Assembly (NCBI GenBank): GCA_032209605.1
Contig: JASFXZ010000008.1
Location: forward strand, 3,596,001 to 3,660,000
DNA from: Mactromeris polynyma
Lineage: Eukaryota; Mollusca; Bivalvia; Venerida; Mactridae
DNA: 64,000 bases
Direction: 5' to 3'
Positions 59,501 through 64,000 of the stretch are shown piece after piece; the first letter of the stretch is position 1, and the number at the start of each line of letters is the position of its first letter. Position numbers and translations under genes: made by a program. The notes below the pieces were generated by a model. The model did not search any database. It was not told the origin of the DNA and worked only from the letters and a program-made list of their open reading frames with translations.

Positions 59501-62500
59501 AGTGGAGACTGACATTGACGTTGTTTTTAGGTGTGATCAGGTCAATGTCACTATGACCGAACGTAGAAAAACGGTAAACGCCTAATTAAATGTTTTCGCA
59601 CAATATTATATGTGATGCGTGATATCATTATTGTACACGTACTATGAAATAACTCGTACCAAATACAGTTCATTTACTTCTTCCTGGCAAAATACTGAAA
59701 ACTTTTTTTCGTGGTATTGCCGCGTTTATTGTCTCATCCGCTGTAGGGGAGGCGCATTGTCTTGTGAATGTGGTATTCCCATTAAAAACGTAATCATTCC
59801 TTTAAAATAGCTATGTTACTAAAACACACAATTAATTATCTATGATTCATGAACGTTTCCCTTTATCTGTAATCAAATGAAGACCATTAGCGATAATGCT
59901 AATAGAGTTAATAAGTTGCTACAGGGAACGTCACATACAATAAGGTAATGCCTCCCAAAACAGATCTCCGGAAAGACAACAATCGATGAAACATCGGGCA
60001 TTTCAGGATGTATAAGGGTAAATGGGCAAGGGAACCTATTTGTAGCAAATATCTGAAGCTATTCATACCTCATATTTTGTTTTTGTACCATCTATGACGG
60101 CGTATATTCTGGGTCTCTGAATGACATGCAGATTTGTTCCCGAGACTGTCAATTTTATCCCTCCACTAAAACAACAACCATATGCATTATCTGCGTACTT
60201 CATACATATACATGCATTTTCAAATAAAAATAAGTTGAAACAGGAAACGCCATATACATGAGACAGTTCCTCTTCACACAGACGTCCGGGAAAACAACAA
60301 TCCATAAAACGTAAGGCATTTAAGAAAGCTCAAGGGTACAAAAGTAGTAAGGGAAGAGGGTCGCAAGGCATGACATGGCCTACCATAAGGGATAACTAGG
60401 AGAATCAAAGAGAACATACAGGGGGAGTTAAAGAATGGAATACATCACAGGACAAGTCAAGACAGCTGAAAACAATAGGCCAAACGTGGGGAGAAAATAA
60501 AATAAACACTATTCAAAGTGAAAGAATTACACAGGGGAATGGGAATGTCACATACATTTAAAACGCAAAAAGAAAAAAATAACCACACAGCGATATTCAG
60601 CCTTGGAACTGACAGTAAAAGTGTTGGGGGGTTGAATCGATTAAAACTAGCTAACCTCTTACTTAATCGCTATAAAGAAATACCCAATCAGAAACTAGCC
60701 CAACCCCATAGCGATGATTATTTGTAATGGTATGTCAACAAACCAATATGGCGTTTACGGCTTTGGTAAATGAACACTCAATGTTGTTATTTGCATAACC
60801 TCGGCTTATTTAACACACTTTTGTTTACATTAATCGAGGACACGACTATAATCATAAACAATATTACTGTTGAAATGGAACAGTACAGTACAGAGTAGTT
60901 GTACTATTATGAATTGAATATACAGCCTACAATTAGCAAAATAAACTAAAAGCCAACCTTTTGAAACTTTTCAGAGGAGAAATGTTTGTTATTTTGGGAT
61001 TCGTTACATATGTGAAGTTTACATTATCTCCGCCATAAATGATTGTGTCATCAAATTCAGCACTGACGTTCACAGTCGTGTTACCCTCGTCGGTACCCAA
61101 TGAATAAGTTGAGCACACAAGTGTTCCGGATGTATCTCTGAAATGCAATTAAATTGTTGATCGTACTCTTACTCATTGTTAAAAGATGATAAAAACAGTG
61201 CGTCCTGTTAATATGAACACATAGTCTAGTCAGACAAGAGTACAGTCATCAAACGTCTTTACATGAATCCTTAAAAGTCGATACAAAACATAATTCATCA
61301 TAAAAGCATATTTTCATTTAAGCAGTATCATACATGGTAAACCAGTATTGGTTTCTCGAGTAGTTGATCAGGTATTCCAGTAACAAGTAGCTAAAATATA
61401 TTGCACCTGTAACGAACCTATCTCCTTCACAGTTTGATATGACGGTACTTCTATTTTCATCAATCATTTATTTTTGACGTGTGTCCTTGTTTTGTCTGTT
61501 TGTCAGTGGCACGTTTCTTTTTTGCTTTTTTCACTCTTTTTAAGTGACCGTAATAAAGTCATGCTAAGAGAAACACGAAAAATCGGTCATTGGCGCTACC
61601 GGTATTGGAACCCGGGTCTACGGATTGCCGGTCCGTTATGCTGATCACTGTGCCACAGCGACCTAACGTCATTTCGTGTTAATATTAATTATAAGGTTGA
61701 TTATGGTTAACTACACTTTGGACGAAGTACGGGGCGAATTGTTACATCCGCCACACAGCACTTAACACCAGCTGTAGTATCACATCGATATTTTTTATGT
61801 TGCACAACCAATCTTTACATTCGAATTGCGCCGACAATCTTTTTCCAAGATAGTACTTGTTTCTTTTATACTAATGTTATAGTTGTTAACATAACACACA
61901 GTGCAACTCCTCCAGAGATGCCACCTCGAGAGCAACATTATTATCAACTTTCTCCAATAAAACTTTACTGATCATTAACCTTACTAAAGCAACAACATCT
62001 GAACAACAGCCGAAATTCGCTTCGCCCAAAGTGATTTGTTCTGGAGAGGTTGCACTAAATGTTTATTGTTCATTACACTATATACATGTCTCTCTTGACC
62101 AACATACATTTCGCTATTTGCTTCGCTCATTGAACAATTCATCCCACCAACTATAATCTGCCTCCGTGCTCCAGTATCCAAGTATTCACCAGTTAGTGTT
62201 ATCAATGTTCCTCCATCGTTTGGACCGAATTTCGGTTCTATGGTATTTATAACAGGAATCTGAATTGTAAAACACCACTTCGGTTTGAAAATTGGATATT
62301 GAAAATGTACATGTATGCACAGTATTCTATGTACATTAATTTTGAGCAATGCAGGGTCCGAGATTATCACAGATACTTACACTAAGCACCTCAAATCTCA
62401 ATTCACAAAATGTTCTCTTATCAGACTGATTAAATCGATTTAACAACTAGCTAACCTCACAGATAATCGCTATATGGTCATTTATTTGGCACGCACGAAC

Positions 62501-63974
62501 GAACGAACGCAAACAGACACGCACCTACGCACGCAAGCACGCACCTACGCACGTGGGTAGTAACTAGGCAGTAACTAACCATATTAAAGCAATTACCATA
62601 ACGTACATAACAACAAACACTTTGTATAATATGAGTGATGAATGTAAGTATCCGTTATAATCCTGGTCCTTGTTGTGTCTGTTTGCTGCATTTGTTACAT
62701 CCACCAATTAAATAATAAAATGTCAGTCCTAGTAATAATTCTGGCAGTAAAGCAATAACACATTAAACCCTTTCTTGAGAATCAACTTTTGAAATATCCA
62801 AATTACGGCAGTTGCTCGGGGTGGTTGCTCTATACAGGTTATGTTAGTGATAATTTTGTATACAGAGAAATTAATAGTTTGGTCGCTAACAGATAGATGC
62901 TAAGAATGAGTCTATCTGGAGATATTGCACAGATTGGTACAAATGGAATCGTATCAGAGCAATTTATTTGGTATTTTAGGTTTAGGTCAAACATTCGCAA
63001 TAAGTTTTTCACTGACCTTGTCATTGACAATGTTTAAACTCACCCGGAAAGTAAATGGTTCCGAATATTCCCCAGTTGCACCATTGGTTAATGAAATATT
63101 CACTCTGCCAGCATCTCTAGGTTTGGAACTTCGTTCTAAGTTACATACAATTCTACAAATACATTTCATTCAGAATAAGAATTTTGAACACAATGGTATT
63201 AGTTGGAAACAAGTTAAATTAAGCAACATTTTACAAATAGTTGACATACGGTAATATACATTCATAAAAATATTCATTTATTCCTGATTCAACAGTTTTG
63301 TTCACTCGATAAACTGTGATAGAAATAAATTGCTATTCACTACTTACACATTAATCCTAGACAATTTGCAACACTTTGTGACAAACAATTTGACTTACTT
63401 GGAACAAACAAACAGGAGACAGCATAAGCAATGGAGAACATGTACATGTGTCATGGAATGTATTTAACAATATTTCCCCATTGTAAACAGTGTGATACCG
63501 ATTTAGATGTTATTTTGAGTATGAACTATATAATATTTACCGGGCACTCGAGGTAATTTATTGAGAAACGAAGCCTTTACTACTATCAGGTTCATTCCGT
63601 ATTTACCTTATAGCATTCACGAAATACACTTATCTGTTTATATTGAATTAGTAAAAACAGAATGTATGTATTTTTCACCTTATCAGTCTCGGACATGATT
63701 TTCATACCGAGGGAACCAACAATGCCGTTTTTCAATTCAAAACCAATTTCCGTAAAATACTTCAGTAAAACAATAAGCTCTCTCTCCTAAAGCTGATCAA
63801 ATTAATAAAATCATTGGTTTACCTTCTTGCAGGATCATACAGCGCTTCAATAGATTGACATGGTTTACCAGCAATTGTCACAGCATCAATGGTGTCTTCA
63901 AACACTGATCCAAGATTCTTCCCTTCAATCTCAACTTGTACAGTAGCATTTACAGCCACACTAAGAGGATATAC
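41483..63974 (-). CDS. Plexin-family receptor, gene 2 (5' end outside window)
   Basis: Twenty-three visible exons join to 1041 residues plus stop: 63974-63823, 63152-63044, 62259-62108, 61137-60958, 60165-60069, 58556-58435, 57444-57288, 56582-56421, 53995-53761, 53365-53217, 52267-52152, 51577-51518, 51049-50975, 50059-49837, 49111-48946, 46530-46351, 46131-46046, 45039-44965, 44704-44544, 43448-43301, 42872-42729, 42039-41965, 41584-41483. Visible order (residue 1 = first visible): IPT modules (1-377), membrane span (about 403-425), juxtamembrane helix, GAP first half with LMLRR, Rho-binding-type domain (about 664-780), GAP second half with [14 protein letters not shown]-terminal tail ending MCMEKK. 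It has no C-terminal PDZ-binding motif of the plexin-B type. Sema and PSI exons should lie right of the window. All phases match gene 1. Confidence 0.88.
41965..42039 (-). CDS. Gene 2 exon: C-terminal helix of GAP
   Basis: Visible residues 984-1008. [16 protein letters not shown] matches the plexin block A-L-x-E-L/I-Y-x-Y-hydrophobic-x-x-Y. Acceptor TTTTACAG, donor GAG|GTAAGG. A 65-bp segment 35 bp upstream is a copy of DNA found 3' of the gene. Confidence 0.92.
42075..42139. repeat. 65-bp duplicate of a segment 3' of gene 2 (41304-41368)
   Basis: AAACTTCAAAGTCTTTGGTC through GAACAAACGAC occurs at 41304-41368 and again at 42075-42139 with one difference (CATAGAC/CATAGAT). The second copy sits 36 bp upstream of an exon. 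Confidence 0.85.
42729..42872 (-). CDS. Gene 2 exon: GAP C-terminal segment
   Basis: Visible residues 936-983. [20 protein letters not shown] and [11 protein letters not shown] are close to vertebrate plexins (D-S-P-S-N-K-L-L-Y-A-K-D-I-P-x-Y-K). Phase 0 at both ends. Confidence 0.95.
43199..43288. repeat. 45-bp tandem duplication beside a GAP exon donor
   Basis: CAATATTTTCAATAACTCTA at 43201 recurs at 43246, period 45 bp, two copies. The second copy ends about 13 bp from the donor of exon 43301-43448. It lies just inside the intron and is not coding. Confidence 0.8.
43301..43448 (-). CDS. Gene 2 exon: GAP third conserved arginine
   Basis: Visible residues 886-935. [20 protein letters not shown] and [14 protein letters not shown]. 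The Arg of L-R-F-W-V-N is the third conserved active-site arginine of plexin GAPs. The donor AAG|GTAAGA is followed by a 45-bp tandem duplication in the intron. Confidence 0.95.
43895..44118 (+). repeat. Interspersed repeat family A, medium copy
   Basis: AGTTATTCCTTATAGTCTAC, CATCAAGCGCCTTATGTTTT, CCAGAGGTCTTTGTGGAGTG, then TGGCGTTCCCTGTAGCAACT. Confidence 0.72.
44320..44458 (+). repeat. Interspersed repeat family A, short copy
   Basis: CATATTCCCAAACATGTTTA, GACCTCCTCAGTCCCTAAGT, TTGTTTCCCTCGGATCTGTA and GGCGTTCCCTGTAACAACCT. Confidence 0.7.
44544..44704 (-). CDS. Gene 2 exon: GAP second half
   Basis: Visible residues 833-885. [10 protein letters not shown], then [30 protein letters not shown]: plexin pattern I-K-Y-M/L-F-D-F-L-D and D-P-D-V/I-x-H-T-W-K-x-N. 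Acceptor TTTAACAG, donor ACAG|GTAATA. Confidence 0.93.
44965..45039 (-). CDS. Gene 2 exon: GAP second half, start
   Basis: Visible residues 808-832: [20 protein letters not shown] and then LTTTK, matching plexin V/T-K-N-H ... hydrophobic-x-L-x-R-L-L/T-x-T-K. Phase 0 at both ends (acceptor TCTAACAG, donor AAG|GTTAGT). Confidence 0.88.
45095..45222 (+). repeat. Interspersed repeat family A, short copy
   Basis: GAGGTAGTATTGTCTTATGT then AGATCCCTGTAACAATTTAA, preceded by a decayed middle. Confidence 0.55.
46046..46131 (-). CDS. Gene 2 exon: after Rho-binding domain
   Basis: Visible residues 779-807: [17 protein letters not shown], then FWHL. 86 bp as in gene 1 exon 30. The F/V-W-H-L motif resumes the GAP fold. 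Confidence 0.9.
46351..46530 (-). CDS. Gene 2 exon: Rho-binding-type domain, second part
   Basis: Visible residues 719-778. [14 protein letters not shown] and [20 protein letters not shown]. One codon shorter than gene 1 exon 29. Acceptor GTATTCAG, donor GATG|GTAAAT. Confidence 0.92.
46531..48117. other. Part of a gene 2 intron, nothing recognised
   Basis: AT-rich, with no repeat family or coding signature that I can identify. The ORF at 46733-46924 has a single C-x2-C and nothing else of a zinc finger. Confidence 0.5.
48118..48290 (-). repeat. Interspersed repeat family A, medium copy
   Basis: AATAAGTTGCTACAGTGAAA, CACATACCCCCGGGAATACA, ACTCCACAAAACATCAGGCC and AAATACGCAAGGGAACAGGG. Confidence 0.68.
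48400..48500 (-). repeat. Interspersed repeat family A, short copy
   Basis: AATAAGTTGCTACAGGGAAC, AATCTCCGGGAAAACAACTG then TCCATAAACATG. It is tandem, in the same orientation, with the copy ending at 48290. Confidence 0.7.
48946..49111 (-). CDS. Gene 2 exon: Rho-binding-type domain, first part
   Basis: Visible residues 664-718. [20 protein letters not shown] and NVPYSQRPS. 166 bp as in gene 1 exon 28. No minisatellite follows here. Confidence 0.94.
49837..50059 (-). CDS. Gene 2 exon: GAP segment
   Basis: Visible residues 589-663. [20 protein letters not shown], then [20 protein letters not shown]. 223 bp as in gene 1 exon 27. Acceptor TATTTCAG, donor CTG|GTGAGT. Confidence 0.94.
50120..50175 (+). 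repeat. Interspersed repeat family A, hallmark end only
   Basis: ATCTTATGTATGGGGCGTTC then CCTGTAGCAACTTATTCTCT. It abuts the SINE copy at 50178. Confidence 0.62.
50178..50402 (-). repeat. tRNA-headed SINE, copy 2
   Basis: Shares GGCGACCAGTTGACCTAACT and CACACGTGGAGGACATGACC with 10145-10345. The minus strand of its right part reads a tRNA-like head (GCCCGACTGACTCTTGGTAA, then GACCCGGGATCGATTCCA as a B-box region). The two copies lie in different introns of the two plexin genes, so they inserted independently. Confidence 0.58.
50975..51049 (-). CDS. Gene 2 exon: GAP catalytic arginines
   Basis: Visible residues 564-588: [19 protein letters not shown] and LMLRR. The arginine pair of the GAP active site is kept. 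Acceptor ACTTTCAG, donor GAAG|GTATTT. Confidence 0.92.
51518..51577 (-). CDS. Gene 2 exon: GAP segment (60 bp)
   Basis: Visible residues 544-563: [20 protein letters not shown]. About 91% identical at base level to gene 1 exon 25. Donor GG|GTAACA. Confidence 0.9.
51640..51998 (+). repeat. Interspersed repeat family A, one copy end followed by a second copy
   Basis: A hallmark end (TATGTGGCGTTCCTTGTAAC, about 51641-51672) is followed directly by the distal start of another copy (GTGAGGTATGCTAGC, TAAATCGATTTAAACCCCCA) running to TTGTTTTCCCGGAGGTCTGG. This is a head-to-tail junction of two copies. Confidence 0.68.
52152..52267 (-). CDS. Gene 2 exon: GAP segment
   Basis: Visible residues 506-543. 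[19 protein letters not shown]. Acceptor CTTTACAG, donor GATAA|GTAAGT. 116 bp as in gene 1. Confidence 0.92.
52268..53216. other. Gene 2 intron, nothing recognised
   Basis: About 0.95 kb AT-rich sequence with no repeat family or exon recognised. Confidence 0.5.
53217..53365 (-). CDS. Gene 2 exon: start of GAP region
   Basis: Visible residues 456-505. [20 protein letters not shown]. 149 bp as in gene 1 exon 23. The first two thirds are nearly identical at base level to gene 1, the last third less so. Confidence 0.9.
53761..53995 (-). CDS. Gene 2 exon: transmembrane segment and juxtamembrane helix
   Basis: Visible residues 378-455. Membrane span [20 protein letters not shown], then stop-transfer [11 protein letters not shown] and helix [15 protein letters not shown]. 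The ectodomain side is 6 bp shorter than gene 1 and its span sequence differs, while the juxtamembrane part is conserved. Donor GAAG|GTATAT. Confidence 0.92.
54455..54830 (+). repeat. Interspersed repeat family A, long copy
   Basis: From GATAGCTGGCTGTTAAATCG and AGGCTGTAAATCGCTGTTTG through CAACCAGACCATTCCCTGCA and GTTTACCCTTGCACCTCCTC to a decayed hallmark end (TAACTGAATCTCTCTGCA). Confidence 0.7.
55180..55287 (+). other. Small ORF with one C2H2 zinc-finger-like motif
   Basis: ATG at 55180 to TAG at 55285-55287, 35 codons. The interior reads [20 protein letters not shown] followed by ITMSH: C-x2-C-x12-H-x4-H, with the usual Phe two residues before the first Cys. It stands alone in a gene 2 intron on the strand opposite to the gene. 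Candidate origins are the C-terminal finger of a LINE ORF2 or a leftover zinc-finger gene exon. No splice partners found. Confidence 0.4.
55552..56278 (+). mobile_element. Possible solo LTR with TATA box
   Basis: The segment begins TGTAATG and ends CGTTACA, the TG...CA inverted ends typical of gypsy/Mag-type LTRs. A strong TATA box (TATAAAAG, 55723-55730) is followed about 30 bp later by an initiator-like TTCGCAGTTGGCAGTC in GC-richer DNA. I found no matching target-site duplication (GGTAG against GTATT), so the limits or the LTR call could be wrong. A cryptic promoter of other origin is the alternative. Confidence 0.35.
56421..56582 (-). CDS. Gene 2 exon: last IPT module
   Basis: Visible residues 324-377. 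[20 protein letters not shown], then ETIVCDAPS. Phase 0 at both ends, 162 bp like gene 1 exon 21. Confidence 0.9.
57208..57275 (-). repeat. Interspersed repeat family A, short copy abutting an exon
   Basis: GAGAGAATAAGTTGCTAGAG, GGAACGCCACATACATAATA then CAGTGCCTAATAACACATAC. It ends about 12 bp from the splice donor of exon 57288-57444. Confidence 0.65.
57288..57444 (-). CDS. Gene 2 exon: membrane-proximal ectodomain
   Basis: Visible residues 271-323. [20 protein letters not shown] and [13 protein letters not shown], about 80% identical to gene 1 exon 20. One codon longer. A truncated family A copy begins within about 15 bp of this exon's donor. Confidence 0.88.
58435..58556 (-). CDS. Gene 2 exon: IPT 3 C-terminal segment without furin site
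   Basis: Visible residues 231-270. [20 protein letters not shown] keeps the C-P-S-P closing motif. The second half ([16 protein letters not shown]) has no R-x-K/R-R site, unlike gene 1. One codon longer than gene 1 exon 19. The donor is AA|GTAAGT in phase 2. Confidence 0.85.
59197..59471. repeat. 55-bp tandem repeat, five copies
   Basis: Units start at 59197, 59252, 59307, 59362 and 59417: GGGCAGCGCCATGAACAGTG, TTTCCGCTCAATAACATTAG, TTCAGATTGCCAATT. Units differ by one to four bases. It lies in the gene 2 intron between exons 60069 and 58556. Confidence 0.95.
59735..59800 (+). repeat. Interspersed repeat family A, short decayed copy
   Basis: GGGGAGGCGCATTGTCTTGT then GAATGTGGTATTCCCATTAA. 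Confidence 0.45.
59903..60040 (-). repeat. Interspersed repeat family A, short copy
   Basis: AATAAGTTGCTACAGGGAAC, GTCACATACAATAAGGTAAT, AGATCTCCGGAAAGACAACA and GGGTAAATGGGCAAGGGAAC. Confidence 0.7.
60069..60165 (-). CDS. Gene 2 exon: IPT module 3
   Basis: Visible residues 198-230. [20 protein letters not shown] with the IPT G-x-N-L motif. Acceptor TTGTTTTAG, donor GAG|GTATGA. Two family A copies flank it closely (59905-60040 and 60225-60690). Confidence 0.9.
60222..60690 (-). repeat. Interspersed repeat family A, full-length copy
   Basis: About 465 bp from AAATAAGTTGAAACAGGAAA (hallmark end) through AGACGTCCGGGAAAACAACA, GGATAACTAGGAGAATCAAA, GAATACATCACAGGACAAGT, CTGACAGTAAAAGTGTTGGG to GAATCGATTAAAACTAGCTA and ACTTAATCGCTATAA (distal end). 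This is the most complete copy in the window. Confidence 0.82.
60958..61137 (-). CDS. Gene 2 exon: end of IPT 2, start of IPT 3
   Basis: Visible residues 138-197. LVCSTYSLG, then [20 protein letters not shown]. 180 bp, same as gene 1 exon 17, with about half the residues shared. Acceptor GCATTTCAG, donor AAAAG|GTTGGC. Confidence 0.88.
61604..61674 (-). repeat. tRNA-like SINE head remnant
   Basis: The minus strand reads GGTCGCTGTGGCACAGTGAT (near A box) and CCCGGGTTCCAATACCGG (B-box region). No working acceptor stem. At 61826-61851 the plus strand ATTGCGCCGACAATCTTTTT nearly repeats window positions 38-63. Confidence 0.4.
62108..62259 (-). CDS. Gene 2 exon: IPT module 2
   Basis: Visible residues 88-137. 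[20 protein letters not shown], then [12 protein letters not shown]: canonical IPT opening. Acceptor CAATTCAG, donor AAT|GTATGT, phase 0 in and 2 out. Confidence 0.9.
62425..62475 (-). repeat. Interspersed repeat family A, distal end only
   Basis: TTAAATCGATTTAACAACTA then GCTAACCTCACAGATAATCG. The only copy that keeps the distal end without the hallmark end. Confidence 0.55.
62488..62556. repeat. Simple ACGC-rich repeat
   Basis: GCACGCACGAACGAACGAAC, then CACGCACCTACGCACGCAAG and CACGCACCTACGCACG: an imperfect (ACGC/ACGA)n microsatellite. Confidence 0.8.
63044..63152 (-). CDS. Gene 2 exon: end of IPT module 1
   Basis: Visible residues 51-87. [20 protein letters not shown] and [10 protein letters not shown]. 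109 bp like gene 1 exon 15, but only about half the residues match. Acceptor ATTTGTAG, donor CGG|GTGAGT. Confidence 0.88.
63823..63974 (-). CDS. Gene 2 exon (IPT module 1; first visible)
   Basis: Visible residues 1-50, same limits as gene 1 exon 14. 147 of 152 bases and all but one residue match gene 1. The intron sequence on both sides is different, so the near identity is confined to the exon. Acceptor ATTTCAG at the right edge, donor GAAG|GTAAAC. Confidence 0.92.
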
Positions 63975-64000
63975 CTGAAATGTATGCTTATTTATTGCAA

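Overview
The window is eukaryotic nuclear DNA. It is AT-rich, with small GT-AG introns, animal-type multidomain exons and many degenerate transposable elements. The gene content is a tandem pair of plexin-family receptor genes, both on the minus strand. A CR1/L2-type LINE with a 2A-like motif, tRNA-headed short repeats and MITEs fit a marine invertebrate. A lophotrochozoan, probably a bivalve mollusc, is my best inference, but no marker in the window proves it.

Layout. Plexin gene 1 runs leftwards from the start codon at 31430 to the last visible exon at 2394 (30 exons, 1632 codons, open throughout). It encodes a signal peptide, sema domain, three PSI-like Cys-rich modules, several IPT/TIG modules, one membrane span, and the first part of the split RasGAP region with the inserted Rho-binding-type domain. 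Its last exons are not in the window. Plexin gene 2 runs leftwards from beyond the right edge (first visible exon 63823-63974) to a stop codon at 41483 (23 visible exons, 1041 residues). It supplies the IPT modules, membrane span and complete cytoplasmic GAP, including the C-terminal part missing from gene 1. Corresponding exons share lengths (apart from differences of a few bases) and all splice phases, so the two genes are duplicates. I inferred exon limits from AG/GT sites, continuous phase and agreement between the two copies.

Between the genes (31431-41482) lies a decayed plus-strand LINE (about 31560-35068), which starts close to and divergent from the gene-1 start codon. The rest of the spacer is short repeats with no convincing gene. 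The introns hold most of the unusual DNA: a 2.6-kb minisatellite of 46-bp units (3187-5782), a 139-bp perfect palindrome (11395-11533), more than 20 copies of one ~0.46-kb interspersed repeat, four pogo/Tigger-like MITEs, tRNA-derived SINE remnants, a 55-bp tandem repeat and a possible solo LTR with a TATA box. At the far left, a 1.4-kb Tc1/mariner-like element carries two inverted tRNA-like pol III promoter modules.

Function. Plexins are cell-surface receptors for semaphorins. The sema domain binds ligand, the PSI/IPT stalk orients it, and the cytoplasmic GAP, which acts on Rap-type GTPases in known plexins, signals to cytoskeleton and adhesion. Both copies look intact. They differ mainly in the IPT stalk, where gene 1 has a furin-type site that gene 2 lacks. 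One IPT exon is almost identical between the copies although its neighbours have diverged, which suggests recent gene conversion.
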